The notes: generated from the sequence alone by a model not told the origin. 61,491 nt of DNA from Mesorhizobium sp. (GCF_016793485.1 NZ_JAEULZ010000035.1:1-61491), one strand, 5' to 3'; counted from the first letter of the stretch, positions 17,309-27,575 are shown. Translations and numbers: made by a program.

Positions 17309-20300
17309 TCCGCTGCCTCCGTCATGTGGGTTGCGGGCTCGTCCATCCAGTCGATTTTCGAGAGTTTGCGCACGATCACGAACTCGTCTCGGTTCGAGCC
17401 GACCGTGCCGTAATAGTTGAAGCCGTAGGCGAGCTGCGCATAGCCGCCGATCATGTGCGTCGGCTTCAGGACGATGCGGGTGACCGAGTTGTGAATGCCG
17501 CCGCGCTTGCCGGTGACCTGGCTGCCGGGCGTGTTCACGATCTTCTCTTGCGCGTGGTACATGAACATGGAGCCTTCCTTCATCCGCTGGCTGACAACCG
17601 CCCGGGCGGTAATCGCGCCATTGATGTTGAAGACCTCGACCCAGTCATTGTCGACGAGACCGGCCTTTTTCGCGTCGGCTTCGGAGATCCAAACGACGGG
17701 ACCGCCCCGGTTGAGCGTCAGCATCAGCAGATTGTCGGTATAGGTGGAGTGGATGCCCCATTTCTGGTGCGGGGTGAGGAAGTTCAGCACGACATGCGGC
17801 TCGTCAGCAGCCAGCGGCCGCCGAGCGGTGTCGCCAACTGTCTTCAGGTCGAGAGGCGGCCGCCAGGTGACAAAGCCCTCGCCGAAGGCGCGCATCCATT
17901 CATGGTCCTGATAAAGCTGCTGGCGCCCGGTGACCGTGCGCCAGGGGATCAGCTCATGCACGTTGGTCCAGCCCGCGTTGTAGCAGACATGCTCACTCTC
18001 GATGCCTGACCAGGTCGGCGAGGAAATGATTTTGCGCGGCTGGGCGGCGATATCGCGGAAGCGGATTTTTTCGTCTTCCTTCACCTCGGCCAGGTGGCGA
18101 TGGCTTCTTCCCGTCGCCTTGCTGAGCGCCTCCCAGGCCTTTACAGCCACCTCGCCATTTGTTTCTGGCGCCAGCATCAGGATCATCTCTGCGGCGTCGA
18201 TAGCCGTGTCGAGGCGCGCCAGGCCCTTGGTCGCGCCGTCCTCGGTCACCGTGCCGTTCAACGCCCTGAGGTGATGCACTTCCTCCTTGGTGTCCCAGGC
18301 GATGCCCTTGCCGCCATTGCCGATCTTTTCCATCAGCGGGCCGACGGACGTGAACCGTTTGTGGAGGTTCGGATAGTCCCGCTCGACGGCGATATAGGAC
18401 GGCGCAGTCTGGCCGGGGATCAGATCGCACTCGCCCTGCTTCCAGTCGCGCACCACGCCCTGCGCGAGCTCGCCCGGGCTGTCGTGCTGTAAGGGAAGCT
18501 GCAGGACGTCCGTCTCGACCCCTAGGATTTCGGGGGCCACCTCGGAGAATTTCCTGGCGATGGCCTTGAAGATTTCCCAGTCGGTCTTGGACTCGTAGGC
18601 CGGATCGACCGCCGCCTGCAGCGGATGGATGAACGGGTGCATGTCGGACGTGTTCATGTCGTCCTTTTCGTACCAACTCGCCGTCGGAAGCACGATGTCG
18701 GCATAGACGGCGGTGGTCGACATGCGGAAGTCGATTGTGACGAGCAGGTCGAGCTTGCCTTCCGGCGCTTGGTCGCGCCAGACCGCCTCGACAGGCTTCA
18801 TCCTGCCTTCTTCGCCAAGATCCTTGCCTTGCACGCCATGATCGGTGCCAAGCAGGTGCTTAAGGAAATATTCGTGCCCCTTGCCGGATGAGCCCAGCAG
18901 ATTGGAACGCCAGACGAACAGGTTGCGCGGCCAGTTCTCCGGAGCATCAGGGTCCTCGCAGGACATCTGCAATTCGCCGGACTTCAGGCGCTCGGCGACA
19001 TAATCCTTGGCCTCGACGCCGGCGGCCTTTGCCGCGCGGCCGACTTCGAGCGGATTCGTCTTCAACTGCGGCGCCGAGGGCAGCCATCCCATGCGCTCGG
19101 CGCGGATGTTGTAGTCGATAAGGCTGAGCTTCAGCCAATCCCCCTTCGGGGCCGTCGGCGACAGGATTTCGGCGGTCCCGACTGTCTCGTAGCGCCACTG
19201 GTCGGTGTGGGCATACCAGGCCGAGGTCGAATTCATGTGGCGAGGTGGCCGCGCCCAGTCCAGCGCGAAAGCCAGCGGGGTCCATCCGGTCTGCGGGCGC
19301 AGCTTCTCCTGTCCGACATAATGCGCCCAGCCGCCGCCCGACTGCCCCACGCAGCCGCACATGACCAGCATGTTAATGACCGCGCGGTAGTTCATGTCCA
19401 TGTGGAACCAGTGGTTCATCGCCGCGCCGATGATGACCATGGAGCGTCCATTGGTCTTTTCGGCATTGGCGGCGAATTCGCGCGCCACCTGGATGATCTT
19501 GTCGCGGCGCACACCGGTGATGCGTTCGGCCCAGGCGGGCGTGAACGGCGCGTCTGCGTCATAGTCGGAGGCGACGTGATCGCCGCCCAGCCCCCGATCG
19601 AGACTGTAATTCGCGCAGAGGAGATCGAAGACCGTGGCGACCAGGACGTCCTCGCCATCCGCAAGTTTGAGCCGTTTCACCGGCACTTTGCGCGTCAGCA
19701 CCTCGCCGCGATCGTCGACTTCGAAGCCGTTGGTCGCGGCGCCGCCGAAATAGGGAAAGTCGACGCCCGCCACTTCGTCATGGTCTTCATCGAGTATCAG
19801 GCTGAGCTTGAGCTCGACATCATTCTTGCCTGCCTTTTGCTCGAGGTTCCATTTGCCGCTCTCGCCCCAGCGAAAGCCGATAGAACCGTTGGGCGCCACC
19901 ACCTTGCCCGAAATCTCGTCGATCCCGACCGTCTTCCAGTCCGGATTGTTCTTTTCGCCGAGAGAGCCGGCGAAATCGGACGCCCGCAACTGGCGGCCGG
20001 GAACAAGCCGCTCGCCCCGGCGGTCGAGCCGGACCAGCATCGGCATGTCGGAGTATTTGCGGCAGTAATCCTCAAAATAGGGAACCTGCCTGTCGAGATG
20101 GAATTCACGCAAAATAACGTGGCCGAAGGCCATGCCGAGCGCCGCGTCGGTTCCCTGCTTGGCATTGAGCCAGATGTCGCCGAACTTGGCGGCTTCCGAA
20201 TAGTCGGGGCAGATGACCGCGCTCTTGGTCCCCTTGTAGCGGGCCTCGGTGTAGAAATGGGCGTCGGGCGTGCGCGTCTGGGGCACGTTGGAGCCCCAGA

Positions 20301-21054
20301 GCAGAAGGTAGCCGGCATTGTACCAGTCGGCGGATTCGGGAACGTCCGTCTGTTCCCCCCAGGTCTGGGGGCTTGCCGGCGGAAGGTCGCAATACCAGTC
20401 GTAGAACGACATGCAGGTGCCGCCAAGGAGAGACAGGTACCGTGTGCCTGCGGCATAGGAGACCATGGACATGGCCGGGATGGGCGAGAAGCCGAACACG
20501 CGGTCGGGACCGTATTTGCGGGTCGTATAGGCGTTGGCCGCGGCGACGATCTCGGTCGCCTCGTCCCAGCTCGCCCGCACGAACCCGCCCTTGCCGCGTA
20601 TGCGCGTATAGCTTTCGCGCGCGGCGGGATCGTTCTGGATCGCCGTCCAGGCCTCGACAGGAGTCATGCTCCTGCGCTTATCGCGCCAGAGCCGCATCAG
20701 CCGGCCGCGAACGAGCGGCGTCTTCACCCGGTTGGCACTGTAGAGATACCAGCTATAGGACGCGCCGCGCGCGCAGCCGCGCGGCTCGTGGTTGGGCATG
20801 TCGGGACGCGTTCGCGGATAGTCCGTCTGCTGCGTTTCCCAGGTCACGATGCCCGACTTGACATAGATCTTCCAGGAGCAGGAGCCGGTGCAGTTCACGC
20901 CGTGGGTGGAACGCACGATCTTGTCGTGCTGCCAGCGCCGGCGATAGGCGTCCTCCCAGTCGCGGTTCTCGATCGTCGTCTGACCGTGGCCATCGGCAAA
21001 CGTGTCTTTGCGCAAGGAGGTCAGGAAGTTCAGTCGATCCAGTAGATGGCTCAT
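17305..21054 (-). CDS. narG: Respiratory nitrate reductase alpha subunit NarG
   Basis: Molybdenum catalytic subunit that reduces nitrate to nitrite on the cytoplasmic face. Its 1249 residues match the family's length. The N-terminal cluster motif is His51-x3-Cys55-x3-Cys59-x34-Cys94 (HGVNCTGSCSW and GCARGASYSWY), the His being usual for NarG. The Mo-site region is CDLPPASPQTWGEQTDVPES. There is no Tat signal, again typical. It lies 18 bases downstream of narK. Confidence 0.96.
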   Translation of the reverse strand: MSHLLDRLNFLTSLRKDTFADGHGQTTIENRDWEDAYRRRWQHDKIVRSTHGVNCTGSCSWKIYVKSGIVTWETQQTDYPRTRPDMPNHEPRGCARGASYSWYLYSANRVKTPLVRGRLMRLWRDKRRSMTPVEAWTAIQNDPAARESYTRIRGKGGFVRASWDEATEIVAAANAYTTRKYGPDRVFGFSPIPAMSMVSYAAGTRYLSLLGGTCMSFYDWYCDLPPASPQTWGEQTDVPESADWYNAGYLLLWGSNVPQTRTPDAHFYTEARYKGTKSAVICPDYSEAAKFGDIWLNAKQGTDAALGMAFGHVILREFHLDRQVPYFEDYCRKYSDMPMLVRLDRRGERLVPGRQLRASDFAGSLGEKNNPDWKTVGIDEISGKVVAPNGSIGFRWGESGKWNLEQKAGKNDVELKLSLILDEDHDEVAGVDFPYFGGAATNGFEVDDRGEVLTRKVPVKRLKLADGEDVLVATVFDLLCANYSLDRGLGGDHVASDYDADAPFTPAWAERITGVRRDKIIQVAREFAANAEKTNGRSMVIIGAAMNHWFHMDMNYRAVINMLVMCGCVGQSGGGWAHYVGQEKLRPQTGWTPLAFALDWARPPRHMNSTSAWYAHTDQWRYETVGTAEILSPTAPKGDWLKLSLIDYNIRAERMGWLPSAPQLKTNPLEVGRAAKAAGVEAKDYVAERLKSGELQMSCEDPDAPENWPRNLFVWRSNLLGSSGKGHEYFLKHLLGTDHGVQGKDLGEEGRMKPVEAVWRDQAPEGKLDLLVTIDFRMSTTAVYADIVLPTASWYEKDDMNTSDMHPFIHPLQAAVDPAYESKTDWEIFKAIARKFSEVAPEILGVETDVLQLPLQHDSPGELAQGVVRDWKQGECDLIPGQTAPSYIAVERDYPNLHKRFTSVGPLMEKIGNGGKGIAWDTKEEVHHLRALNGTVTEDGATKGLARLDTAIDAAEMILMLAPETNGEVAVKAWEALSKATGRSHRHLAEVKEDEKIRFRDIAAQPRKIISSPTWSGIESEHVCYNAGWTNVHELIPWRTVTGRQQLYQDHEWMRAFGEGFVTWRPPLDLKTVGDTARRPLAADEPHVVLNFLTPHQKWGIHSTYTDNLLMLTLNRGGPVVWISEADAKKAGLVDNDWVEVFNINGAITARAVVSQRMKEGSMFMYHAQEKIVNTPGSQVTGKRGGIHNSVTRIVLKPTHMIGGYAQLAYGFNYYGTVGSNRDEFVIVRKLSKIDWMDEPATHMTEAAE

Positions 21055-21072
21055 GGTTGTGTCCTCGATATG

Positions 21073-23787
21073 CTAGGCTGGAAGGGCGACGGGTGTGGCG
21101 CGCCCTCGCTCGATGTCGTGCAGCAGGCCGCCGCGACGGGTGTAGACTGCCCACGTGACCACAAGGCACAGGACGTAGAAGGCGAGGAACGCCCACAGGG
21201 CCGCTGCCGGCGCACCGGTCAGCCCGATGGACGTGCCGTAGGCCTTGGGGATGAAGAAGCCCCCATATCCCCCGATGGCGCTGGTGAAGGCGATGATGGC
21301 CGCCGACTCCCGCTCCGAGCGGCGGCGGCGATCATCGGCTTCCTCGTCGGGATGGAGGCGCGCAATCTCCTTGCGCATGATGACGGGGATCATCTGGAAG
21401 GTCGAGGAATTGCCGACCCCGGTGAAGAAGAACAGCGCCATGAACCCGGCGAAGAAGATGGGGAACGATGCACCCTGCAATCCCCAGATCACCACCAGAA
21501 CCGAGACGATCATGCCTGCGAATACCCAGAAGGTGACGCGCCCACCACCGGCCCGGTCGGCCAGCCAGCCGCTGCCGGCACGGCTGAGCGCGCCAATCAA
21601 CGGCCCGAGGAATGCGAACTGAAGCGCGTTCACTTCCGGAAACGCCAGGCCCGAGAGCAGCGGGAAGCCGGCGGAATAGCCGATGAACGAGCCGAACGTG
21701 CCGACATAGAGCAGGCACATGATCCAGTTGTGCGTGCGCGTCAAGATCACCGCTTGTTCGCGGAAGCTGGCGCGCGCATCGGTGATGTCGCTCATGCCGA
21801 GCCAGGCCGCGGCCGTCGAGACGAGGATGAACGGCACCCAGATGAAGCCGGCATTCTGCATCCATATCTGGCCGCCTGCCGACAGTTCCTGCGGCGCGCC
21901 GCCCATCGCCCCGAAGACGCCGACCGTGATCGCCAGAGGCACGAGGAACTGCATGACCGACACGCCGAGATTGCCCAGCCCGGCATTCAGCCCCATCGCA
22001 TTGCCCTTTTCGGCGCGCGGGAAGAAGAAGCTGATATTGGCCATGGACGATGCGAAGTTGCCACCGCCCAGCCCGCAGAGCAGCGCCAGCACCACGAAGA
22101 TCAGATAGGGAGTCGATGGATCCTGCACGGCGTAGCCGATGCCTATGGCGGGGATCAGCAGCGACGCGGTGGACAGTGTTGTCCATAGCCGGCCGCCGAA
22201 GATGGGCACCATGAAACTGTAGAAGATGCGCAGCGTCGCGCCGGACAACGAAGGCAGCGCGGCCAGCCAGAACAGTTGGTCCTGCGTGAAATTGAAGCCG
22301 ATGGCAGGCAGTTTCGAAACAACGACCGACCAGACCATCCAGACGGCGAAGGCAAGCAGCAAGGCAGGGATCGAGATCCACAGATTGCGCTTTGCGATCC
22401 GCCGCCCCTTCTCATTCCAGAAATGTGGGTCTTCCGGGCGCCAGTCCTCGATCACGCGCGGCATGGCAACATGCCTCGCCTCGTGCACTTCCTTCAGTTC
22501 CGGGAAAGCAGGCAGCTTGTCCAGCGCCTCGCCTGCGGCCTGCCGCTCCATCAGGCGGATCGACATGTGCATCCACACGGCCGACACGATCACGATCAGC
22601 AGCAGCAGCATGAACGAAGACGTCCAGATGCTGGTGAGGTCCAGCAGGGCGCCAAAGACAATCGGCAGAATGAAGCCACCAAGACCGCCGATCATGCCGA
22701 CCAGACCTCCGACAGCTCCGACATGGTTCGGATAGTAGACCGGGATGTGCTTGAACACCGCAGCCTTGCCGAGGCTCATGAAGAAGCCGAGGCCGAACAG
22801 GGTGGCCACGAACGGCCAAAGCCCCATCTCGGTCGAGAAGGCGATCGGACCATCCTTGCCCCGGATCAGATAATCCGTTGGCGGATAGGACAGCATAAAG
22901 AGAAGCAGGGCAGAAAAGCCGAAGGTCCAATACATGACCGTACGGGCGCCGAAACGATCCGACAGCACGCCGCCATAGGCGCGGAACAACGAGGCCGATA
23001 GACTGAATGCAGCCGCAGCCATACCTGCCGTGCGGATATCCACCTGATAAACCTGCACCAAGTAGTACGGCAGCCAGAGCGCAAGCCCCATGAAGCCGCC
23101 GAATACGAAGAAGTAGTAAAGCGAAAAGCGCCAGACCTGGATATTCCTAAGCGTAGCGAACTGCTCGGCAAGGCTGGGAGCCTGGACGCCACGGGCGCGA
23201 CGATCAGCAAAATCCGGATCATCTTTGGCCAGCAGATAGAAGACAACGCCGGCAACGATAATCGCCACCGACCAGATCTCGGCAACCGATTCCCAACCCC
23301 ACATCACCAGAAAGAAGGGAGCAAGGAATTTGGTGACGGCCGCGCCGACATTGCCCATGCCGAAAACGCCCAAGGCAGTGCCCTGCTTTCCGGCGGGATA
23401 CCATTTCGACACGTAGGTCACGCCGATGATGAAGGAGCCGCCAGCAAGACCGACGCCCAGTGCGGCCAGTATGTAGGTGGTGTAGCTGTCGGCCCAGGTC
23501 AGCAGCCATGTCGCAACGCCAGCCAGGATCATCTGGCCTGCGAACACCAGTCGTCCCCCGTAGCGTTCTGTCCAGATGCCAAGAAATATTCGCGTAAGCG
23601 AACCCGTCAGGACCGGTGTTGCGATCAGGATGCCGTACTGGAACTCGGACAATCCCAGTTCCTGCTTGATGGACAGGCCGATGATGGAAAAGATCGTCCA
23701 GACCGCGAAGCACAGCGTGAAGGCGATGGTGCTGAGCCACAGGGCTCTCTGCTGTTCGCTGCGGCTCGCTGTCATGTGGTCTGCCAT
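21073..23787 (-). CDS. narK: Fused NarK1-NarK2 nitrate/nitrite transporter
   Basis: A 904-residue membrane protein made of two MFS nitrate porters in tandem. Domain 1 (about residues 1-420) includes RIFLGIWTERYGGRLVFAGQ and the nitrate signature GNVGAAVTKF. Domain 2 (about 460-904) includes RIFYSFMVPIFGGRLWTTLS and GLGNLGVSVMQF. Fused NarK of this kind is known from Paracoccus, where the first half imports nitrate with protons and the second exchanges nitrate for nitrite. First gene of the nar operon, with an FNR-type box 84 bases upstream. Confidence 0.93.
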   Translation of the reverse strand: MADHMTASRSEQQRALWLSTIAFTLCFAVWTIFSIIGLSIKQELGLSEFQYGILIATPVLTGSLTRIFLGIWTERYGGRLVFAGQMILAGVATWLLTWADSYTTYILAALGVGLAGGSFIIGVTYVSKWYPAGKQGTALGVFGMGNVGAAVTKFLAPFFLVMWGWESVAEIWSVAIIVAGVVFYLLAKDDPDFADRRARGVQAPSLAEQFATLRNIQVWRFSLYYFFVFGGFMGLALWLPYYLVQVYQVDIRTAGMAAAAFSLSASLFRAYGGVLSDRFGARTVMYWTFGFSALLLFMLSYPPTDYLIRGKDGPIAFSTEMGLWPFVATLFGLGFFMSLGKAAVFKHIPVYYPNHVGAVGGLVGMIGGLGGFILPIVFGALLDLTSIWTSSFMLLLLIVIVSAVWMHMSIRLMERQAAGEALDKLPAFPELKEVHEARHVAMPRVIEDWRPEDPHFWNEKGRRIAKRNLWISIPALLLAFAVWMVWSVVVSKLPAIGFNFTQDQLFWLAALPSLSGATLRIFYSFMVPIFGGRLWTTLSTASLLIPAIGIGYAVQDPSTPYLIFVVLALLCGLGGGNFASSMANISFFFPRAEKGNAMGLNAGLGNLGVSVMQFLVPLAITVGVFGAMGGAPQELSAGGQIWMQNAGFIWVPFILVSTAAAWLGMSDITDARASFREQAVILTRTHNWIMCLLYVGTFGSFIGYSAGFPLLSGLAFPEVNALQFAFLGPLIGALSRAGSGWLADRAGGGRVTFWVFAGMIVSVLVVIWGLQGASFPIFFAGFMALFFFTGVGNSSTFQMIPVIMRKEIARLHPDEEADDRRRRSERESAAIIAFTSAIGGYGGFFIPKAYGTSIGLTGAPAAALWAFLAFYVLCLVVTWAVYTRRGGLLHDIERGRATPVALPA

Positions 23788-23870
23788 AACTTTGCTCCCG
23801 GCCTGTTTCCGGTGGCTGATAAAGATTGTTGCAATTTACCCAGTCAATAATGCACACGTGACTCTGCTCT

Positions 23871-23884
23871 TTGATCCATATCAA
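23871..23884. promoter_or_regulatory. FNR-type box upstream of narK
   Basis: A perfect TTGAT-CCAT-ATCAA palindrome lies 84 bases upstream of the narK start in the narK/narR divergent region. It is the classic anaerobox for FNR, or for NarR-like relatives, and should activate narKGHJI when oxygen is low or nitrate/nitrite is present. Confidence 0.85.
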
Positions 23885-24007
23885 TCAAATCCGAGATGGG
23901 GCCGTCAATGTCGTTTTGTCGCATATAACATCTTGTCTCTTGAACATTATTTCACTGAAAAGGGCTGCCGATCGCCCTCGTGGAGTTGACAAAATTGATT
24001 CCCATAA

Positions 24008-24021
24008 TTGATAATAGTCAA
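24008..24021. promoter_or_regulatory. FNR-like box just upstream of the narR-like gene
   Basis: TTGAT-AATA-GTCAA lies about 20 bases upstream of the regulator's ATG. At that distance it is too close for activation of a promoter upstream of it, and may serve autorepression. Confidence 0.55.
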
Positions 24022-24041
24022 TTATTGGAGGACGCGACGTC

Positions 24042-24734
24042 ATGCATCAAGACGAGAAGCTGCGCCTGCGTCGTCTCCCACTGTTCCGCGAGATGATGAC
24101 GCCGACATTCGACGGCCTGATGGAGATCGCTTATGCCCAGACCTTTCCAGCACAGTTGGAATTGATCCGGCAGGGTGAATATGCCGACTTTCTCCATGTC
24201 ATCGTCGAAGGATCTGTCGAACTGCACGCTATGTGGAATGGGCGAAACACGATCATGGGGATCGTCAATCCGGTCTCGACCTTCATTCTGGCCGCTTGCG
24301 TATGCGAAGAGCCCTACCTGATGTCGGCGCGAACCCTTGAACGGTCGCAGATCGTATTGCTCCCGGTCGCCGATGTGCGTGTTGCTCTGCGGCAGGATCC
24401 CGATTTCGCCATGGCCGCCATGCGCGAATTGGCCAATGGGTATCGCACATTTGTAAGGCACGCCAAGAACCTGAAACTGCGCAATTCAACGGAGCGGCTC
24501 GCCGCTTACATCCTCCACCAGTCACGACAGAATGATGATATGGACACAGTCACTCTGCCGGTGGAGAAGCGCCTTCTCGCCTCCCACCTGGGCATGACCC
24601 CGGAGAACCTCTCACGGTCCATGAAGGCCTTGCAAGGCCATGGGATCGCTGTTCGCGCCATGCGCGTAAAGATAGCCGATCGGGCGCGCCTTGCTGCGGT
24701 TGCGGTCCCAGATCCGCTGATCGACGGGCCGTAA
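24042..24734 (+). CDS. narR: Crp/Fnr-family regulator, NarR-like
   Basis: A 230-residue activator with an N-terminal cyclic-nucleotide-like domain (EGSVELHAMWNGRNTIMG) and a helix-turn-helix (LLASHLGMTPENLSRSMKAL). The recognition helix keeps the Glu and Ser-Arg spacing of FNR (E-x-x-S-R in PENLSR), which fits TTGAT half-sites. It lacks the N-terminal cysteine cluster of FNR and has only CVC at mid-domain, so it cannot sense oxygen the FNR way. Divergent from narK as in Paracoccus, where NarR responds to nitrate or nitrite. The name rests on that context. Confidence 0.75.
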   Translation: MHQDEKLRLRRLPLFREMMTPTFDGLMEIAYAQTFPAQLELIRQGEYADFLHVIVEGSVELHAMWNGRNTIMGIVNPVSTFILAACVCEEPYLMSARTLERSQIVLLPVADVRVALRQDPDFAMAAMRELANGYRTFVRHAKNLKLRNSTERLAAYILHQSRQNDDMDTVTLPVEKRLLASHLGMTPENLSRSMKALQGHGIAVRAMRVKIADRARLAAVAVPDPLIDGP

Positions 24735-24939
24735 GAACACATTCGCCACAGCCTCTCCGTTTCCCGGGGGCTTCAGAAACGCTTTAGCACGCGGGATGAC
24801 GGCCTCGGTTCAGGCCTGCAGCGTGGGGGGGTGCCAGTCGGCACAAGCATATCGATCTGCAAATTTGCGGCAAAGCGTTCCACCTTTGTGACAGTGGTCA
24901 TAGGCTTTGCTGACTGTAGCCTCCAGACGATCGAGGGAT
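24735..24939. other. Spacer between convergent genes
   Basis: Lies between the ends of the narR-like gene and nnrS. No convincing terminator hairpin or gene was recognised. Confidence 0.35.
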
Positions 24940-26154
24940 TCAGTGCTGGTGCGGCGCCGCGTTTGGCTGTCGCGCACGGAGTTTTGGTCGAACCAGGGTT
25001 CCGCCGAACAGCACGGCATAGCCGAGGAATGCGCCCGCCCACAAAGCTGCCGCCCCATACAGAAGCATGGCTTCGGTCGGCACGAAGGCTGCCGCTATCC
25101 GCAGCATCGCGGCGCCGACAATTGCCGCGTAGATAAGACAGGTGCCGACGTCCGCCCGCAATTCCCGTCCCGTATGGCCGAGCGTGGCGCGGGTAATAAC
25201 CGCAAGTGTCATACATCCGATGGCGCCAACGCCGAAACCATGGATGGCGGCTGAGGGTGGGACCGAGTCGGGAGCGACGATCGCGAGGCCGGCGAGCAAC
25301 AACCCGACAGGCACGAAGAGGTAGGCGACATGCAGGACAAGCACGAGCGGATCGCGCATCGTACGGTCGCCGGCCCAGCGCAGCAGCCGAAGGAGATTGA
25401 ATAGCGCGGCAGCGAGTAAGGCCATCCCCGCCTCCATCCTGTCGGGCAGGAAAGTCCACGCCGCCAGCGCTGCGGCGGAAAGGACGATCGTTACAGCGTC
25501 GAACCGGCCGAAGGGAACCGGGAGCCGCCCCGGATTTTGCCGGGCCAGCCAGTTGCGTGTGAAGCTCGGAATGATCCGTCCTCCAATGATCATGATAAGA
25601 ATGAGCGACGCGCCGATGCCGAGCCGGCGGCTGATGTCGGAAATCCCGGCAAAGTGAGCCTCGGCATGGAACAGCACGTTGGCCGCAAACAACACGGACA
25701 CCGGAATAAGCACTTTGAGGTTTCGCCAGTTGCGGCCGGCGGCGATCTCGGTCGCGGCGGCCAGGGCGACTGCTGCCAGAAACGAGCAATCGATCGCCGC
25801 AGCGGCGAGCCAGCCGATATCTGCAGAGAAGAAGACGGCGAACCGTCCCGCAAGCCATAGTAGAACCAAGGCTAGGAGCGGCATGCCCTGCACGGGCAGC
25901 CGACCCGTCCAGTTCGGTATGGCGGTCAGAAGGAAACCTGTCACGATGGCCGAGAGATAGCCAAAGAGCATCTCATGGATGTGCCAGTCTATCGGCGTGA
26001 AGATACTGGCGGTCTCAAGCCTGCCGTAGAATAGCGGCAACCAGAACAGAACCGTCACGCCTGCATAAAGCGAACCCAGCAGGAAGAACGGCCGAAAGCC
26101 ATAGGATAGAAGCGCCGGATAGTTGCCCGGTCTGGTGCGCGCTATTGCCATCAT
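24940..26154 (-). CDS. nnrS: NnrS-family heme-copper membrane protein (copy 1)
   Basis: A 404-residue protein with about 12 membrane helices. The NnrS signature is [18 protein letters not shown] near the start, then [43 protein letters not shown] and [13 protein letters not shown]. NnrS proteins reduce nitric oxide stress, and histidines in these segments bind heme and copper. It directly follows the pseudoazurin gene. A second copy lies at 35 kb. Confidence 0.92.
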   Translation of the reverse strand: MMAIARTRPGNYPALLSYGFRPFFLLGSLYAGVTVLFWLPLFYGRLETASIFTPIDWHIHEMLFGYLSAIVTGFLLTAIPNWTGRLPVQGMPLLALVLLWLAGRFAVFFSADIGWLAAAAIDCSFLAAVALAAATEIAAGRNWRNLKVLIPVSVLFAANVLFHAEAHFAGISDISRRLGIGASLILIMIIGGRIIPSFTRNWLARQNPGRLPVPFGRFDAVTIVLSAAALAAWTFLPDRMEAGMALLAAALFNLLRLLRWAGDRTMRDPLVLVLHVAYLFVPVGLLLAGLAIVAPDSVPPSAAIHGFGVGAIGCMTLAVITRATLGHTGRELRADVGTCLIYAAIVGAAMLRIAAAFVPTEAMLLYGAAALWAGAFLGYAVLFGGTLVRPKLRARQPNAAPHQH

Positions 26155-26663
26155 CGTCTCTCGAGTGCTTCCAAAGCCCTGGCCCCGAGAACCCGACGTC
26201 TGGCCAGCGCCATGATGCCACTACGGCCTGTCAATTCGTGCGAACTTTCGCGAACAGCTATTCGAACACATTCCTGGCTTTGCCTGTTTGCTTGACGGCC
26301 TTTGCCTGGTCGAGATTGACCGGCTTGCCCGACGACGAGCGCCGCCATGCCCATGCCCTGGTGCGGCGTGCATTTCACGCCGTAGATTCCCTCCTTGTCG
26401 AAGGTCACGGCGATCTGTTGGTTCATCTTTCCCTTGAAGTGTTCAGCGCCGTCGGGAACCATCCCCTTGATGCTTTCGGCGTCGTGCGACTTGTCAGTCG
26501 GCACGAAGGTAACGGTATCGCCAAGAGCGGCGGCGATGAAGTCGGGCTGGAACACCATTGCGCCTTTCTCGCCCCTGTTGAGCATCTGGACCTGATGGTC
26601 GGCGGCCTGCGCGGCGCCGGCCAGCAAAAGACCGGCGACCGCGATGGCGATTTTGTTGCTCAC
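26151..26663 (-). pseudogene. Pseudoazurin with frameshifted C-terminus
   Basis: A periplasmic blue copper protein that donates electrons to nitrite or nitrous oxide reductase. The signal peptide ([17 protein letters not shown]) is intact, and so are the copper ligands in DKSHDAES and [11 protein letters not shown]. After AALVV the frame slips near 26327-26333. The other frame restores the normal end [20 protein letters not shown] with a stop at 26258. As read, the tail instead runs on to overlap the nnrS start by four bases. Either a true mutation, giving a copper protein with an odd tail, or a sequence error. Confidence 0.85.
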
Positions 26664-26733
26664 GAAATTGCCTTTTCGCTTATGACGGATTCAACCGTTG
26701 ATGCTTGTATAGAGCCCGCCTTCGTCAGTGACT

Positions 26734-26747
26734 TTGCTGCAACGCAA
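26734..26747. promoter_or_regulatory. NnrR-type box between pseudoazurin and the NnrR-like gene
   Basis: TTGCT-GCAA-CGCAA lies about 70 bases upstream of the pseudoazurin start and about 120 upstream of the divergent regulator. It fits the TTGCG-N4-CGCAA pattern repeated elsewhere in the window. Confidence 0.65.
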
Positions 26748-26870
26748 ACAGATCGTGCTGAGAGCCGAAAGGTCGCATCGCGAGAGGGTTGCCGCGACGG
26801 ATTGTGCATGGGACATTCCCATGGCGGCTTTCGACCGGGGCCGCCGGCAGATGACCGAAGGAATGTGAAC

Positions 26871-27575
26871 TTGAGCCGTCTCGACCGCTCGCTGATTTCC
26901 GGGCTTGCGCCATTTCAGGGCCTGACCGCGGTTGATCTCAACCGCATGGTTGGGCAGGCCCATTCGCTCCGCATCGCCAAGGACGAAGCTGTCTTCGAGC
27001 AGGAAGGAGAAGCGCATTCTTTCTTCCTGCTGCTCGATGGGCATGTGCGCGTGATCAGGACGACGCCGGACGGGCAGCAGGTAATTGTGCGCTACATCAG
27101 CCCAGGCGAACTGATGGGAATTGCCCATGCACTCGGCCGCACGACCTATCCGGCGAGCGCCATCGCCGCCGTCGACTGTGTGGTACTCGCCTGGCCGGGT
27201 CGGCTCTGGCCGGAGTTCGCCGCCGCGTTTCCTGATTTTGGCGCCAACACGTATAAGATGGTTGGCAGCAGACTGCAGGACGCCCATACGCGGGTCGTTG
27301 AAATGTCGACTGAACAGGTAGACCGGCGCGTCGCCCACGCTCTCCTCAAACTTGTCAATCAAACGGGCAGGAGGATGGACGAAGGCGTGCTCATCGATTT
27401 TCCTATCTCTCGGCAGGATATCGCCGAGATGACGGGCACGACGCTGCATACGGTCAGCCGGCTCCTTACCGCTTGGGAGGAACAGGGCTTGGTCAAAAGC
27501 GGACGTCAGAAAGTGACCGTAACCGAGCCACATCGACTGCTCATGCTTGCCGAAGGACGCGCGTCCAAGACCTAG
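26871..27575 (+). CDS. Crp/Fnr-family regulator, NnrR-like
   Basis: A 234-residue transcription factor: a beta-barrel sensor domain (KDEAVFEQEGEAHSFFLLLD, VIVRYISPGELMG) and a winged helix (FPISRQDIAEMTGTTLHTVS, RLLTAWEEQGLV). In the recognition helix the Glu of FNR is His (TTLHTVSR), which predicts a half-site other than TTGAT and suits the TTGCG boxes found in front of nitric oxide genes here. There are almost no cysteines, so it is not an Fe-S sensor; NO sensing through heme is usual for NNR/NnrR. The TTG start was chosen for AAGGAA seven bases upstream. ATG 26808 and GTG 26865 are alternatives. Confidence 0.8.
   Translation: MSRLDRSLISGLAPFQGLTAVDLNRMVGQAHSLRIAKDEAVFEQEGEAHSFFLLLDGHVRVIRTTPDGQQVIVRYISPGELMGIAHALGRTTYPASAIAAVDCVVLAWPGRLWPEFAAAFPDFGANTYKMVGSRLQDAHTRVVEMSTEQVDRRVAHALLKLVNQTGRRMDEGVLIDFPISRQDIAEMTGTTLHTVSRLLTAWEEQGLVKSGRQKVTVTEPHRLLMLAEGRASKT

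Noticed and set aside
19207-21045. Plus-strand open frame of about 600 codons
   Set aside because: Antisense of narG, whose cofactor motifs are plain on the other strand.
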